Below, piece by piece: positions 33,458 to 45,194 of a stretch of 64,000 nucleotides of DNA (positions are counted from its first letter, which is position 1; each line of letters begins with the position of its first letter). The notes beneath the pieces were generated by a model, which had not been told where the DNA came from, ran no database searches, and worked only from the letters and a program-made list of their open reading frames with translations. The translations under genes and the position numbers were made by a program. The DNA lies in contig BSWB01000002.1 in assembly GCA_033239125.1 (NCBI GenBank), positions 111,886,443-111,950,442 on the forward strand, in the 5' to 3' direction. Source of the DNA: Fagopyrum homotropicum. Lineage: Eukaryota > Streptophyta > Magnoliopsida > Caryophyllales > Polygonaceae.

Positions 33458-34860
33458 TGGTCGTCTATACCCAATCAAAAGTAAATCCCGACTTAGCACT
33501 AAGAACAAGTATAGTGATTAAGTAAGGGTCGAACCCAAGAGAGTTAAGGTGTTTTAGATGCAATTATTGATTATAATGACAAGTGACACAAAGGGGGGGG
33601 GGGCGAGTTTGGTTGAATTGATGCACACAAACTTATGAAAACGATTAATGCGACAATTAAGACGATAATGGATGAATCTACACTAGGTTGATTCTAAGCA
33701 TGAAATTGTTACTTTGGTGCATTCCTTCTATAAATTCTTAAGTAATCTTCCGTCTCGATCATACATATGTGTTGAGCCAACCGGCATCAACACAACATAA
33801 CTTATTAAAGTTCCGTAAACCTACAAGAACAAATAACAAGTTAGCATTCAAACAAAGACTAAGAGATATAAAGAGAAGATTAAAACCGTTAAACTTATCT
33901 TTATATTTGTGTTCCTTTTCTTTAAGTAATTACAACCCGTTATTACTTAAAGTTGCTACTAGATTAAAGACCCGAACCCGGAACCTGTTAATCCTAGTTG
34001 TTTACATGCACTTTAGAACCTAAGATGATCAATCTCAAGTAATAGTTAACATGCAATTAAACAATGGAGATCAAGGAAACACAAAGCATTACTGAATAAA
34101 AACTTATATTAAAAAGAACTTACTACCAAAGTAACAAAGCAGCTTCAAACCAACCCAATATAGCAAGGGAGTTAGCAACTCATTACAATGGAAAAACTAA
34201 AGTCTAAAATGGATTTTGTGGGGAAAAGTATGGTTGATTCTAGCAATCAGCCATGGACTATTTATGCTACAAAAGACACTTAATTAGGAGTAAATAGCCG
34301 GCCTAAAACAGCCACCTTAAATGCCATAAAGGTGGTGTAAACAGCCGGAGTAAAACTTATGGCGTTAAACTGCAGGGGCGGCCTTCAGGAACAGCAGGGG
34401 CGGTTTAGGCGGAATCGGTTGATCTTCTTTAGAACCGATGGGGCGGCTACATAACTCCGCTGGGGCGGATCTTTAATGCACTTCAACGTCTGACCTTTCG
34501 CCTTCAGGACGTTTCTGATGTCAAGGCACAAGGGTGCCTTAAGGCCAACGCAGGGGCGGTGACACCGACTATTCACCTTCTAGCTCCCAAGGCAAGGCGC
34601 AAGCAGGGCGCAGTGGGAGGCGCGGGGGAGCTGGTCTTCGTCTCGTCAAGGGAAGTCACCTTAGAGGCGGCTGCAAGGACCCGCAGGGGCGGTAAGGCAG
34701 CTGAAGCTTTGCTTCGTGATCGTTCTTCACTCCTAAGTGCTAGTAACTCCTTTAGCTTCTTTTGATCTTCTTCTTCTGGACCAAGGAGTTAGTAGCATAA
34801 ACCGACACTAATGCAATAAAAAGACTCTAAAAACTACCCTAATTGATAGTGATTCCATCA
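33458..34860 (-). repeat. Family E LTR (Athila/Tat-like), minus strand
   Basis: On the minus strand it begins TGATGGAATCACTATC at 34860 and ends TATAGACGACCA at 33458, 1,403 bp, with TG...CA ends. It does not align with A or D LTRs. A GCAGGGGCGG cluster (34370-34690) is followed by a TATA-like CATAAATAG at 34258-34266. An 11-base G run lies at 33593-33603. It directly adjoins filler and the A3 integrase on the left. Confidence 0.75.
34258..34700 (-). promoter_or_regulatory. Family E LTR promoter: GCAGGGGCGG cluster and TATA-like box
   Basis: Four or more copies of GCAGGGGCGG plus variants (TGGGGCGG) at 34370-34690; TATA-like CATAAATAG about 105 bp downstream on the minus strand. Same layout as in A and D, with a different motif. 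Confidence 0.45.
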
Positions 34861-35525
34861 CCTATAAAACTCCCCCATACTTAGACATTTTACTCGTCCC
34901 GAGTAAAAACAAATGTCATCAACTAGACTCAAAGGCCTCAGGAAGCATGAGTAAGCAGAAAAATAATTGAAAACAAAAGAAAAGTCAAGAAGGAAAGAAG
35001 GAAAAGAGAGGAAATGTGAGAAAAGGAGATACCACCAACCTTATCTCTCCAAGAGTGGCCTACCCGGACAACCTCCTTATGACTCCCCTTCTTATGTCGC
35101 CAAAACACCGGAAGGGAAACCTATACTCGGTGTCGCTCATCTTGCCAAGGCGCCCTTTCGGGTTTTCACCTTGCCACTCTTCTTCGTTTCTCACTTAAAC
35201 TCACATCCCTCAAGTCCAATTTTGCACCAACCTAAGGTTGGTCGGACTACCTTTTTTTTACCTAAACCGCCCTTTCAGGTTTTTGGTTTATCAAAGGATT
35301 TTCATGCATTTTTTCACTTCTTTGGCTTTTTCTTTTTTTTTTTTCTTTTTTTCTTTTTCGAATGAAATCGAATTCAACAAAGTAAAAAACAAATGTCAAA
35401 AACTACTCAATAAACTGTACAAGCAATGAGATATCCCTCCCCCATACTTGAAGTACACTTTGCCCTCAAAGTGGAAATGAGTCAAAGATAAATGTGGGAG
35501 AAGGGAAAGAAATGTACCCCTCACT
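34861..35525 (-). other. 3' noncoding region of family E with two hairpin boxes
   Basis: LTR-proximal: TTTTACTCG/CGAGTAAAA with loop GGA (34888-34908), then TAAGTATGGGGGAG against the LTR. Post-env: CACTTTG/CAAAGTG with loop AGGG (35456-35473), then AAGTATGGGGGAG (35439-35450). A T-rich tract lies near 35330-35355. No gene seen. Confidence 0.65.
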
Positions 35526-36388
35526 GGGGTGGTCCAGATGGACCACCAGGACCCTCCTCCGGCGGGTAGGGGAAGTGGCGGAAGTAATGCTCCTGGCGTT
35601 GGTAGATGTAATCAATGTGGTCCTGCTGGGCAAACATCCGGCGACCAAAAGAGGCCTCAAAATTCGCCTGCCAAGCCAGCTGCTAAGCCTCCAACTGTTG
35701 CTACTGGGCTGCCTGCCAGACCTCCTGCCTCTGGTCGAAGTGTGAGGTCATGGAGGTGGCAAAAGTGTCCTGCCAGCTCTGCTGGTACTCCAGCATAGTC
35801 CGCTGGTAACCGGATGCCAAGCCCGGTGCTGGGTGGTCATGGCCGCCATCTAAGCCTTAAGGCTCGCAAAGGCCGGGTCCTCCTCTGGTGCCGCTTTGGG
35901 CATCTCCTCGTCATTTGGGATGGGTAGGTGTTCCTCCTGATGTGCCCGGATGGAGCTGGCGGCATGCCTCTCCACCATGGCCACTAGTGGCCTCCTCAGC
36001 ACGAAAGGATCTGCCGGTATGTAGAGCTCGGAGAGCTCACCTCCTAGTAGTAAAGGTCGGGGGAGGTAGGTGAGGTGGCTCCCATTTGCAAGGGAGATCC
36101 AAAACAGGTTCTCCCTGTCCCGCCGGAGGAGCTTGCACCTCCTAAGCATCCCCTCAGTGTAGAGAGGAGCCGCCATCCCATCCTCTAACTCGGACAGGTC
36201 CATCACTTGTGAGGCAATCAAAGAGATCACCCCACCGCCGACAATATCCCTCAGCTCATTCCTCCTAATCCGCTTCAAAGCGGCGAGGAAGAGAGAGGGC
36301 AAATCCATCAGTTTCTCGCTATGAGGAAGGCAAGAGTAGAGCAGTGGGAGGTCTTTGAGAGCGTGCTTGTTTTCCTCTTTGTGTCCAC
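35526..36388 (-). pseudogene. Env-position ORF of family E, C-terminal part
   Basis: The frame from about 36388 through 35850 encodes HALKDLPLLYSCLPHSEKLM, then an ORF with IRRNELRDIVGGGVISLIA and LPRPLLLGGELSELYIPADP. After a stop at 35850-35852 and a shift, the end reads as a Gln/Trp-rich segment with GRRMFAQQDHIDYIYQRQ and a Pro/Gly-rich tail to about 35526. Position (between a family D LTR piece and the E polypurine box) matches the env-position ORF of Athila/Tat elements, but the sequence shares little with A or D. The N-terminal part is missing at the join with the D LTR. The assignment rests mostly on context. Confidence 0.55.
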
Positions 36389-37680
36389 AGAACTATAACC
36401 TCAAGCCAACACACCACCTAATGGAATAGAATCAACCTTTACCGGGTAAGTCTCAGGCTAACTCACAAAGATGGAATAAAGGCACACTCAAACCCCAATA
36501 AAGGATAAACCTTTATTACCTACTCTTATGATCTTTGGTAAACAAACAAAGGAATTACCGGGTAAGTCTCATCCTAGGCTTGCATTGAAGTAGGAAAGGT
36601 GTGATAAGAATAGGATTTGGCAAACTCTAACACTTAACTCTGAGTTTCGGATCAGGAAAGGTCACCTCGGTCAGAAGAATTCCACCCCGGCCGAGATGTT
36701 CATCGACTGAGCGAGATACTCTAGGGTTAAGGATAAAGACTCGAGCTTTCAGGGTCCTACAACCTTCAGCCAATCACCCTAGAATCGCACAAAGAAATTA
36801 GCCAATCATCATAATAAAAGCAATAATCAAATATAAGGGAAGAAGGTGAATAATTGAACACAAAAACCTTAAGAAAAAGGCTTCAATAACTGAATCAATT
36901 ATCAAACAAATAAGCGTTCCTTGGATCACAATCCAACAAGACAATCAACAAGAAGGGAATCTAAGAGAATCTTACAAAACCCTTCACAAAATCTATAAAA
37001 GCTATCAACCTCCTTCCTTCAATCTTCCTTCAACCTTCAAAAAGGTTCTTCAAATCTCCCCGCTGTAGTGGATGTTTTTCAGCCGTAAGCGGATGCCGGA
37101 TTTGTGGAAAATCCAACCCTTTTTATAGTAAAATTACCTCCCAAAGATAAAAGATCTTAAAAAGATATTTTCCCATAAAATAGGTAATATATATCAGCTG
37201 AATTATCTTCTTCCTTCCAGGAATCCAACCTAAAAATATAAGATCCTCTTTCCAAAAATAAAAGATCTCAGCCAAGAATAAAATATCTCTCGCCGCGTCC
37301 AAGGTGTTCGCCTCGGTCGAGCAGCTCCTCTGGATCACCTCGGTCGAGATGGTACTGTAGCTGACCGAGGTGGCTCTAAACTGAATGTGAAATCTCTCAA
37401 ATCTGGTCCAAAGTACATCTTTAATCCAATTCCATGCTTCCTGGATTCCTCCTTAAGCTCCTGAATGTAGCTCCAATGACTCCTTAGCTCCTTTAGCTCC
37501 ATTTTGATGCAAAACGTGCCATTTTACCTACGATTACAACGAAACTTGGTGTATACCTCGATTCCCGCAAAGGTAGATGAAACGACGATATAATCACATA
37601 ATATACATCCAAACATGCAGATTATTGAAGATAAAACGTCTAAACAAGTCCCAAAATATAGACTATAATTCATGCTATCA
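36389..37680 (-). repeat. Family D LTR, first 1,292 bp, minus strand
   Basis: On the minus strand it begins TGATAGCATGAATTATAG at 37680 and follows the D LTR up to GGTTATAGTTCT, then joins the family E env ORF. It is more diverged from 38394-40137 than that LTR is from its partner, so it is an older copy. It carries the D motif (CACCTCGGTC, TCTCGACCGAGGTG) at about 37300-37370. Confidence 0.8.
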
Positions 37681-38393
37681 GGGTACGTTCGCTTATAGGA
37701 GAATGCCATTCGGGCTTTGCAACGCCCCAGCCACCTTCCAAAGGTGCATGATGGCTATATTCTCGGAGTACATAGAGGAGATCATGGAGGTTTTCATGGA
37801 TGACTTTTCTGTTTATGGTTCCTCTTTCGATAATTGTCTCTCTAACCTTTCTCTTATGCTACAAAGGTGTGAAGACACTAACCTAGTTCTTAATTGGGAG
37901 AAGTTTCAATTTATGGTGAAGAAAGGCATTGTACTCGGACACTTGATCTCTAGTAGAGAGATTGAGGTAGATAAGGCTAAGATAGAAACCATAGAAAAGC
38001 TCCCTCCTCCATCTTCGGTGAAGGGGATAAGAAGCTTTCTAGGACATGCTGGATTTTATAGACGTTTTATAAAGGATTTCTCTAAGAAATCAAAACCGCT
38101 TACTAATCTATTGATGAAGGATGCAGTTTTTGATTTCTCGCAGGAGTGCTTCGATGCGTTACATAGGATTCGGGAAGCTCTAATCTCTAACCCGATCATT
38201 CAACCTCCGGATTGGAATCTTCTATTCGAGGTTATGTGTGATGCAAGTGAAGTAGCTATAGGAGTTGTGCTTGGGCAAAAGAAGGAAGGACGAACTCATG
38301 CTATCTACTACGCTAGCAAGACGCTAGATGAAGCGCAGCTTAACTACGCCACTACTGAAAAGGAATTTCTAGCTACTATTGTTTATGCATTTG
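37681..38393 (+). pseudogene. Athila-type RT and RNase H start of A4 (left part, interrupted)
   Basis: It begins inside RT at GTFAYRRMPFGLCNAPATF directly next to an inverted family D LTR. The catalytic motif VFMDDFSVYG is intact (about 37790), followed by the thumb and connection ([19 protein letters not shown]) and the beginning of RNase H ([22 protein letters not shown]). At 38393 the sequence is split by the family D element; the frame resumes at 49824 with [18 protein letters not shown]. The part in the window is open, but RT palm and fingers upstream are missing. Confidence 0.88.
38389..38393 (+). other. Target site duplication, left copy (ATTTG)
   Basis: ATTTG directly before the D 5' LTR, repeated directly after the 3' LTR at 49824-49828. 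Removing one copy and the element restores the RNase H reading context. Confidence 0.95.
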
Positions 38394-40137
38394 TGATAGC
38401 ATGAATTATAGTCTATATTTTGGGGTTTGTTTGGACGTTTTATCTTTCATAATCTGCATGTTTTTATGTATATTATGTGATTTTACTACCATTTCATCTA
38501 CCTTTGCGAGAATCGAGGTCTACACCTAGTTTTGTTGTAATCGTAGGTAAAATGGCACGTTTCGCATCAAAAAGGAGCAAAAGGAGTCATGAGTCATTTG
38601 GAGCTACATCCAGAGAGCATAGCCATGGATTAAAGATTTACTTTGGACCAGTTTTGAGAGATTTCACATTCAGTTGTGACTCACCTCGGTTGACCAGAGA
38701 TTCATCTCGACCGAGGTGATCCAGAGACGCCGACTCGACCGAGGCGAACACCTAGGACGCGGCGAGAATATTTTATTCTTGGCTGAGATCTTTTTAAATT
38801 GGAAAGTGATCTTATATTTTTTGGGCTTGGCTCCTGGAAGGAAGGAGATATGCAGAATCATATATTTTACCTATTTTTATGGGAAAATATCTTTCTAAGA
38901 TTTATTATCTTTGGAGGGTTATTTTCCTATAAAAAGGGTTGGATTTCCACAATTCCGACATCACGCTATACCGTCGATCAGGGTTTATAGCACGCAGCAG
39001 CCGCAGCATACTCTCATTGGAGAGATTCGAAGAACCTTTTTGAAGGTTGAAGGAAGATTGAAGTCTATAGCTTTTATAGCTTTTTGGAGGGTTTTTGTAA
39101 GATTGTCTTCAATTCCCTCACTTGTTGTCTTGTCTTGTTGGATTGCTATCCAAGGAACGCTTTGTTGTGATATTTTGATTCAGTTATTGAAGTCTTTTTC
39201 ATTAAATTCTTCTTGTTCAAATATTCACCTTCTTCCCATATATTTAATACTTTCATAATGATGATGAGTGGCTAATTTCCTTGTGCGATTCTAGGGTGAT
39301 TGGCTGAAGGTTGTGGGAAAAACAATGATAGAATAATCTTAGATTCCAGTAGGACCCTGAAAGTTCGAGTCTTTACCCTTAACCCTAAGCATCTCGCTCA
39401 GTCGATGAACATCTCGGCCGGGGTGGAAACTGGCTGACCGAGGTGACTTGTCTGATCCATAACTGAGAGTTAAGTGTTAGAGTTTGCCAAATCCTATTCT
39501 TATTACACCTTTCTGGTTCAAAGCAAGCTTAGGATGAGACTTACCCGGTAATTCCTTAGTTTGTGTACCAACGATTATAAGTGTAGGTAATAAAGGTTTA
39601 TCCTTTGTTGGGGTTTGAGTGTGCTTCCATCCCATCTTTGTGAGTTAGCCTGAGACTTACCCGGTAAAGGTTGATTCTATTCCCTTAGATGGTGTGTTAG
39701 TTTGAGGTAATAGTTCTTTATCTTGATTCCTAGAGACTTACCCGGTAATAGGAGTTACGGTTTAGGATCAGTGAGTAGTGAGACTTACCCGGTGATCTAT
39801 TCCACTTTAGTAACACCTTCCCCACGCAAAAATCTCAGCTTTGTCCGCTTATCTATAGATCTTGAGTTGGAACCACAACTAGATTCTTTAATCCCTAGAA
39901 CTGCATGTTTGCTTTATTGATTTCTTATTCATCTTTGATTGTGTTAATTGCTCTTGTGGTTAGTATTCACGAAGCTTACCGTTATTGACTTTGTTTCACC
40001 GAGTCCCTGTGATCGACCCCTGGAATTTTCTTGCTTTTTACTACGATTGACCCGTACACTGCGGGTTCGCATCCTTGTTTTAAGCTTAAGTCTAGGGTTA
40101 TAAATTTAAAGCTTGCACACACCGTTTGGAGCGAACA
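38394..40137 (+). repeat. Family D 5' LTR
   Basis: TGATAGCATG to GGAGCGAACA, 1,744 bp. TATAAAAA at 38928-38935. The D motif cluster lies upstream and another near 39408-39445. Several TTACCCGGT units occur between 39540 and 39795. The end carries CCGTACACTGCGGGTTCGC as in family A. Confidence 0.95.
38674..38935 (+). promoter_or_regulatory. Family D LTR promoter: CCTCGACCGAGG cluster and TATA box
   Basis: CACCTCGGTTGACC, TCATCTCGACCGAGGTG and CTCGACCGAGGCG at 38683-38750; TATA box TATAAAAA at 38928-38935. Same layout in the 3' LTR (48369-48436 and 48614). Confidence 0.6.
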
Positions 40138-40144
40138 AGTTTTT

Positions 40145-40161
40145 CGCGCCGTTGCCGGGGA
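40145..40161 (+). other. Primer binding site, tRNA-Asp type (family D)
   Basis: CGCGCCGTTGCCGGGGA, seven bases after the LTR end, complementary to the 3' end of plant tRNA-Asp (CCCCGGCAACGGCGCCA) except at the extreme end. Family A6 has the same site at 61435. Confidence 0.85.
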
Positions 40162-40263
40162 CTTGGTCTAGACCGAGCCGGTACGGTTTGCTCTTGGGGC
40201 GCTTGCCCCCGTGTCATCTAACCACTTTACTTGAGTGACTTTTGCAGGTTCTTTCTCAGGTAT

Positions 40264-43200
40264 ATGCGAAGAACCCGCACTGGGAAGGAAATCGTTCCCT
40301 ACGATCCCGAACCCGAAAAGACATACAAGCGACGCTTAAGAGAAGCGAAGATGGCCCAACAAGACGATCGCGATCTTGCGGCCGAATTGAAAGAGGCGTT
40401 AGAGCTGCTACGCCTCAGCAAGGAAGAACTAAGGCAAGAGAAATAAGAGAATCGCACCAAGACTGCAGCAATCGAAGCTGAGATAGCAGTCATACGAGAC
40501 TAGATTCTACTTCGACCGAGGGAAGATCCTCCTGTTGATCCTCGACCGATGCAGGATCCAGTAGCTGATCCTCGACCGAGGCAGGCTCCAGTACTGACGC
40601 CCTGGCCGATGTTCCTCCACCTCGGAGGCCAGTCCGAGATGTTCTTCTTGCAGGAATCCCACAAACCCTAGGTCAAAGGATGGACCCTAATCAACAACTG
40701 AGGCGTCCAGGAGTGAACCTAGGAGATCCTGCGGATCATGACTACGAACTTCGACCGCAAGTTCTGGCCATGATTCGCCAATGCCAATTCGGAGGGCTAG
40801 AGAAGGAGTCGCCACATCAACATCTTCAAAACTACGAGATCTTGATGGAAACCTTGTGACCTTCCAGAATTGAAAATAACAACTACAAGCTAAGACCTTT
40901 TTACTTTTCTTTAAAAGATAGAGCTCTTACTTGGTATCAATCTCTTCCTCCAGGAAAAATTAGCACATGGGAGGAGATGACTACGGAATTCTTGACCAAA
41001 TTCTTTCCCCCCTCAAAGACCGCTGAAATGAGAGGGAAGATCAATGCTTTCATTATGAAGGACAAGGAGAGCTTTTCCAAATCTTGGGAGCGGTTCAAGG
41101 ATATCCTTTTGGATTGCCCACACCATGGGATTCCAAAGATCGAGTTGTTGGAGATCTACTTCAAAGGACTGGATGGAAGCACCCAGTTCAATCTCCAACT
41201 ACTCTCCGCCGGCACCTTCATGGACATGGCGATTGATAAGGCTTGGGACTTCATTGAGAAGCAAGCCTTGCACATGGAGAAATATACCCACCAAGGAGCT
41301 GAAGGTGGAGTTAAAAGAGTCAACTTTCAAGAGACTCAATCCAACAACAATCAACTCACGTCTTTGAAGAATGACGTGAAGCAATTGAAGGAACTCTTGA
41401 TGGCTCAAACTAAGAAGGAAGAGCAAGGGAAAAGGAACAACAACAACAACGGGTACCGTAACAACAACAACGGTCCCCGAAACAACAACTACAACAACAA
41501 CAATAGAGGATCCAATAGCAACAACTGGAGGGCGAATAACCAAAATCACGGTAACAATCATTCAAACTCCAACTCTAACGATTCCTCTAACCCTTTCCTC
41601 TCTTCCCCTTCTTCTTCTTCTACTCCATTAAAGAGCCAAGGGCAAGGGTCAAGCTCGTCTCAACCAGAAAAGAAAGACGCAGTTCTGGAGGCTATCTTGA
41701 TCAAGCTTAGCGCTATGGAGAATTCTATGACTTCATTTTCGAGGGCCCAAAAGTCCTTCGAACAACAACTTGCTAGTAGGGCGAATGAAGCGCCAAGAGA
41801 TCCAGGGAAGCTTCCAGCAAAGACAAAAACTAACCCTAAGGGTCAGTGCATGGCCATAACGACGAGGAGTGGACTTAAAACTGCAGATCCAGCACCTCGA
41901 TCGACGCAGACCACCTCGGTCCAGATCCAGTCGAAGAACACCTCGACCGAGATGCCAACCGAGGTGGAGCAACAGAAAGCAGGAGGGACGACTGAAACTT
42001 ATATTCCACCTCCTGCATACAAACCACCACTTCCATTCCCTCATTCCAGAGCCAGAGCACATCTAGACAAGCACTTTGGTAAGTTTCTTGACTTGATGAA
42101 TAAGCTACATATTAATATCCCTTTCCTTGATGCTATTTTAGGTATGCCCGCCTATGGGAAGTTCTTAAAAGAGATCTTATCAAGGAAGAGGAAGTTGGAG
42201 GATGTTGGTGAAGTTAGGATGACATCTAAATCTTCGGAGCTTATCAAGATCATGAAGGAAAAGATGCCACCTAAGTTGAGAGATCCCGGTTCGTTTTGCA
42301 TTCCCATTCAAGTTGGGGATGTCACTTGCGAAGCCCTTTGTGATCTAGGAGCCAGCGTGAGCATCATCCCGCTGGAGCTATGCACGAAGATCGGTCTTGG
42401 AGAACCCAAGCCGGTCAAGATTCGACTTTATATGGCGGATCGCTCCATTACCCATCCCGTGGGCATCTTGGAGGACGTTCCGGTCAAGTTAGGTAACTTC
42501 TATCTACCTATAGATTTTGTCGTACTTGACATTCCCGCAGATTATCCTGTTCCTATTATTCTCGGGAGGCCATTTCTAGCAACTTCGGGTTGCAACGTGG
42601 ATTGCAAGAACGCCAAGTTAAAATTCAACGTTGGTGGCGATGAGGTGGAGTTCGCATTACTTGCAGCCATGAAAGGGGAGCAGCTAACTGATGATATCTT
42701 CAACATCTACGATGAAGAAGAATCAAGAGAATTGGTGAGCTCTATCCTTATTAACGATCCACTCGAAAGAGTTATTAGCTTCAGTTTAATGGAGGAAGGT
42801 ATAGATGCTTCTTGTGATGCAGATATATGGAGCTTGAAGGCACTGGAAGAGGATCCAGGAGTTAAAACTGAGAAGCTAATCCAGGAGACGAAGATCTCCA
42901 GTCTCGGTTCTAGCAGCAGCACCTCGACCGAGGCACTTTCTGGACTGAGCGAGGCGATTGAAGAACATCTCGGTCAACGCCTCTTCACCTCGACCGAGAT
43001 CGATGGCGAGATGATGTCAACTGAGACTACTGAGAATAATAATCTTCTTACTCACTTCTCTGACATTCATCCTCAGTTGGTGGAACATTCTATCCACCAA
43101 CTTTCTGATAAGAACGGACCTTGGTATGCTGATATTGTGAATTATCTTGTTTGCCAGGAGATACCGCCCGGATTGACGTACTCTCAAAAGAAGAGATTCT

Positions 43201-43520
43201 TCAAGGAAGTACGACATTACTACTGGGATGAGCCGGTGCTATTCAAGCGCGGACCGGATGGGATGCTTCGAAGATGCATTCCGGAAGACGAAGTTAATAG
43301 CGTTATACGGCATTGCCATTCACTCCCTTGTGGAGGACATGCCAGCACCGATAAAACATGCGCTAAGGTATTACGTTCTGGTTTCTTTTGGCCTACATTA
43401 TTTAAGGATGTGCAATCTTTTGTTGTCTCTTGTGATGCATGCCAAAGAACAGGAAATTTATCAAGGAGAAACGAGATGCCACTTAATAACATCCAAGAAG
43501 TGGAAATCTTTGATGTATGG
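40264..43520 (+). pseudogene. Family D gag-protease fused to integrase zinc domain
   Basis: Gag starts with MRRTRTGKEIVPYDPEPEK at 40264 and a predicted coiled coil, but has in-frame stops at 40444, 40501 and 40857 plus a shift near 40620. From 40977 the frame is open for 889 codons: gag core (EFLTKFFPPSK, SWERFKDILLDCPHHGI), an Asn-rich RNA-binding-like tract (41440-41600) in place of a CCHC knuckle, a variable region with repeated TSTE, then an aspartic protease (DLGASVSII at 42342; ILGRPFLATSG). After a variable linker it passes straight to the integrase HHCC domain ([15 protein letters not shown]). RT and RNase H, roughly 2 kb, are missing without breaking the frame. One lost base near 43521 ends the fusion. 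Confidence 0.9.
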
Positions 43521-44395
43521 GGATTGACTTCATGGGACCTTTCCCATCCTCCGGAGGAAACCTCTATATCCTTCTTGCGGTTGACTATGTCTCTAGATGG
43601 GTTGAAGCCATTGCTTCTCCCACTAACGACGCCAAGGTGGTTGTGAAGTTCTTGAATAGAACTATCTTTCCACGATTTGGAACTCCACGCATCATCATAA
43701 GCGATGGGGGAACGCATTTCGTCAACCGGAAGTTCAAGGCACTTCTATCGAAGTATGGGGTAACCCACAAGGTATCAACTGCTTATCACCCTCAAACTAG
43801 TGGACAGGTCGAGATCTCGAATAGAGAAATCAAGGCAATTTTGGAGAAGACCGTCTCTAGAACGAGGAAGGATTTGTCCATGAAGTTGCACGATGCTCTT
43901 TGGGCGTACAGGACCGCATTCAAGACTTCCATAGGTACCACCCCTTATAATTTGGTATATGGGAAGTCTTGCCATTTGCCCGTTGAATTGGAACACAAGG
44001 CGTATTGGGCGATCAAATGGTTGAATTTCGACATCAAGGAGGCTGGTGAGAAGCGACTATTGGAACTCAACGAGCTGGAGGAGCTGCGTTTGAACGCTTA
44101 TGAGAATGCCAAAATCTACAAGGAAAGGACGAAGAGATGGCATGACAAGCGTATCGTCCCAAAGGAGCTTAACAAAGGAGACTTAGTTCTACTCTTCAAC
44201 TCCCGCCTCCGCCTTTTTCCAGGTAAGTTGAAATCTAGATGGACCGGACCTTATGTTGTGAAACATGTTTTCCCTCATGGTGCAGTTGAGATATGGGGTG
44301 AAACTAGCGGAAGCTTCAAGGTCAACGGTCATAGACTTAAGAAATACCAGCCGGAAACGCCGGTTGAGGAGGTTGCATCAATATACCTCGTTTGA
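43517..44395 (+). CDS. Family D integrase catalytic and C-terminal domains
   Basis: A 292-codon open frame, continuing the preceding ORF after a one-base frameshift. Catalytic residues: Asp4 (IDFMGPF), Asp63 (ISDGGTHF) and Glu99 (GQVEIS), giving D,D-35-E. The C-terminal domain has [18 protein letters not shown]. About 80 percent of positions look shared with the family A integrases, far more than for LTRs. In an intact element this would be the end of pol; the ATG at 43517 is internal and probably not a natural start. It is followed by the D motif cluster and the env-position ORF. Confidence 0.85.
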   Translation: MGIDFMGPFPSSGGNLYILLAVDYVSRWVEAIASPTNDAKVVVKFLNRTIFPRFGTPRIIISDGGTHFVNRKFKALLSKYGVTHKVSTAYHPQTSGQVEISNREIKAILEKTVSRTRKDLSMKLHDALWAYRTAFKTSIGTTPYNLVYGKSCHLPVELEHKAYWAIKWLNFDIKEAGEKRLLELNELEELRLNAYENAKIYKERTKRWHDKRIVPKELNKGDLVLLFNSRLRLFPGKLKSRWTGPYVVKHVFPHGAVEIWGETSGSFKVNGHRLKKYQPETPVEEVASIYLV

Positions 44396-44599
44396 GACGC
44401 ATTATGGTCCAGCTAGCGACCTTAAACCAAGCGCTTCTTGGGACGCAACCCAAGGTATTGCTTTCTTTTCCCGTTTTCTAGTATAGCTTAGATAGTTTTT
44501 GTTTTTGCTTTGCTTTGCTTTGTTTTTGGTGTTCTGGACAGACAACAAGGAATATCTAAGGAAGGAGCATAACTGGAAGGACAGAAGTTCGAGATTTTG

Positions 44600-44765
44600 A
44601 GAAGACAAAAGCATCTCGGTTACTGTCAGAGCACCTCGACCGAGTTGATTCTTGAGCAACCGAGGCGACTAGGATTTTCTGCAGAACCACCTCGGTCCGT
44701 ACCACCTCGGTCCAGTCGAGACCATCTCGACCGAGGTGACAGCAGATCCAGGAACGGTATAAAAA
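44600..44765 (+). promoter_or_regulatory. Candidate internal promoter before the env-position ORF (family D)
   Basis: CACCTCGACCGAG, CCACCTCGGTCC (twice) and TCTCGACCGAGGTG between 44630 and 44739, then GGTATAAAAAGGGG with TATAAAAA at 44758-44765, 430 bp before the env ATG. The same motif plus TATA order occurs in the D LTR. Another motif group lies at 45108-45175. Promoter role is inferred. Confidence 0.55.
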
Positions 44766-45194
44766 GGGGAAAAATTTATTTTTTTACTTTTTACCTTCTT
44801 CATCTCGAACGCGGCGACAGTCCACTTCGCTCTCTCTCTTTTCTTGCTCGTTTTCGACGATTTCCGCTTCTAAACTGCGATTGAAGGGTAGAGGGACCTA
44901 TTGCAACAACAGATCTGCAAAGAAATCGAGCGAATCGACCGAAACGAGGTAAAAACAGTCGAAACCCTAACTCGTTCATTCGCTTCGATTTGGGCTTTGG
45001 TTGCCCCTGATTCTGCTGAGAAAAGGCTTAAGTACCCCTTAGGAAGCAATTGTAGTGATTTTGGGGGAAAAGAACTGAATTTCTGAGAATTGGAATCGTA
45101 ACTTCTGCGCCTCGGTCCGGTCGAACTGCATCTCGACCGAGGTGATTTCTGAGTCTTGTCAGTGACCGAGGTGGTCTGACAGTGTTGAGTGAAA

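Noticed and set aside
33593..33603. Run of 11 G as a functional polypurine tract or G-quadruplex
   Set aside because: It is inside the family E LTR, not next to an LTR boundary, and a single run cannot form an intramolecular quadruplex. It may be slippage or a sequencing artefact.
41199..41561. Val/Ile-rich minus-strand ORF resembling a membrane protein
   Set aside because: It is the antisense of the Asn-rich gag tract (GTT opposite AAC codons).
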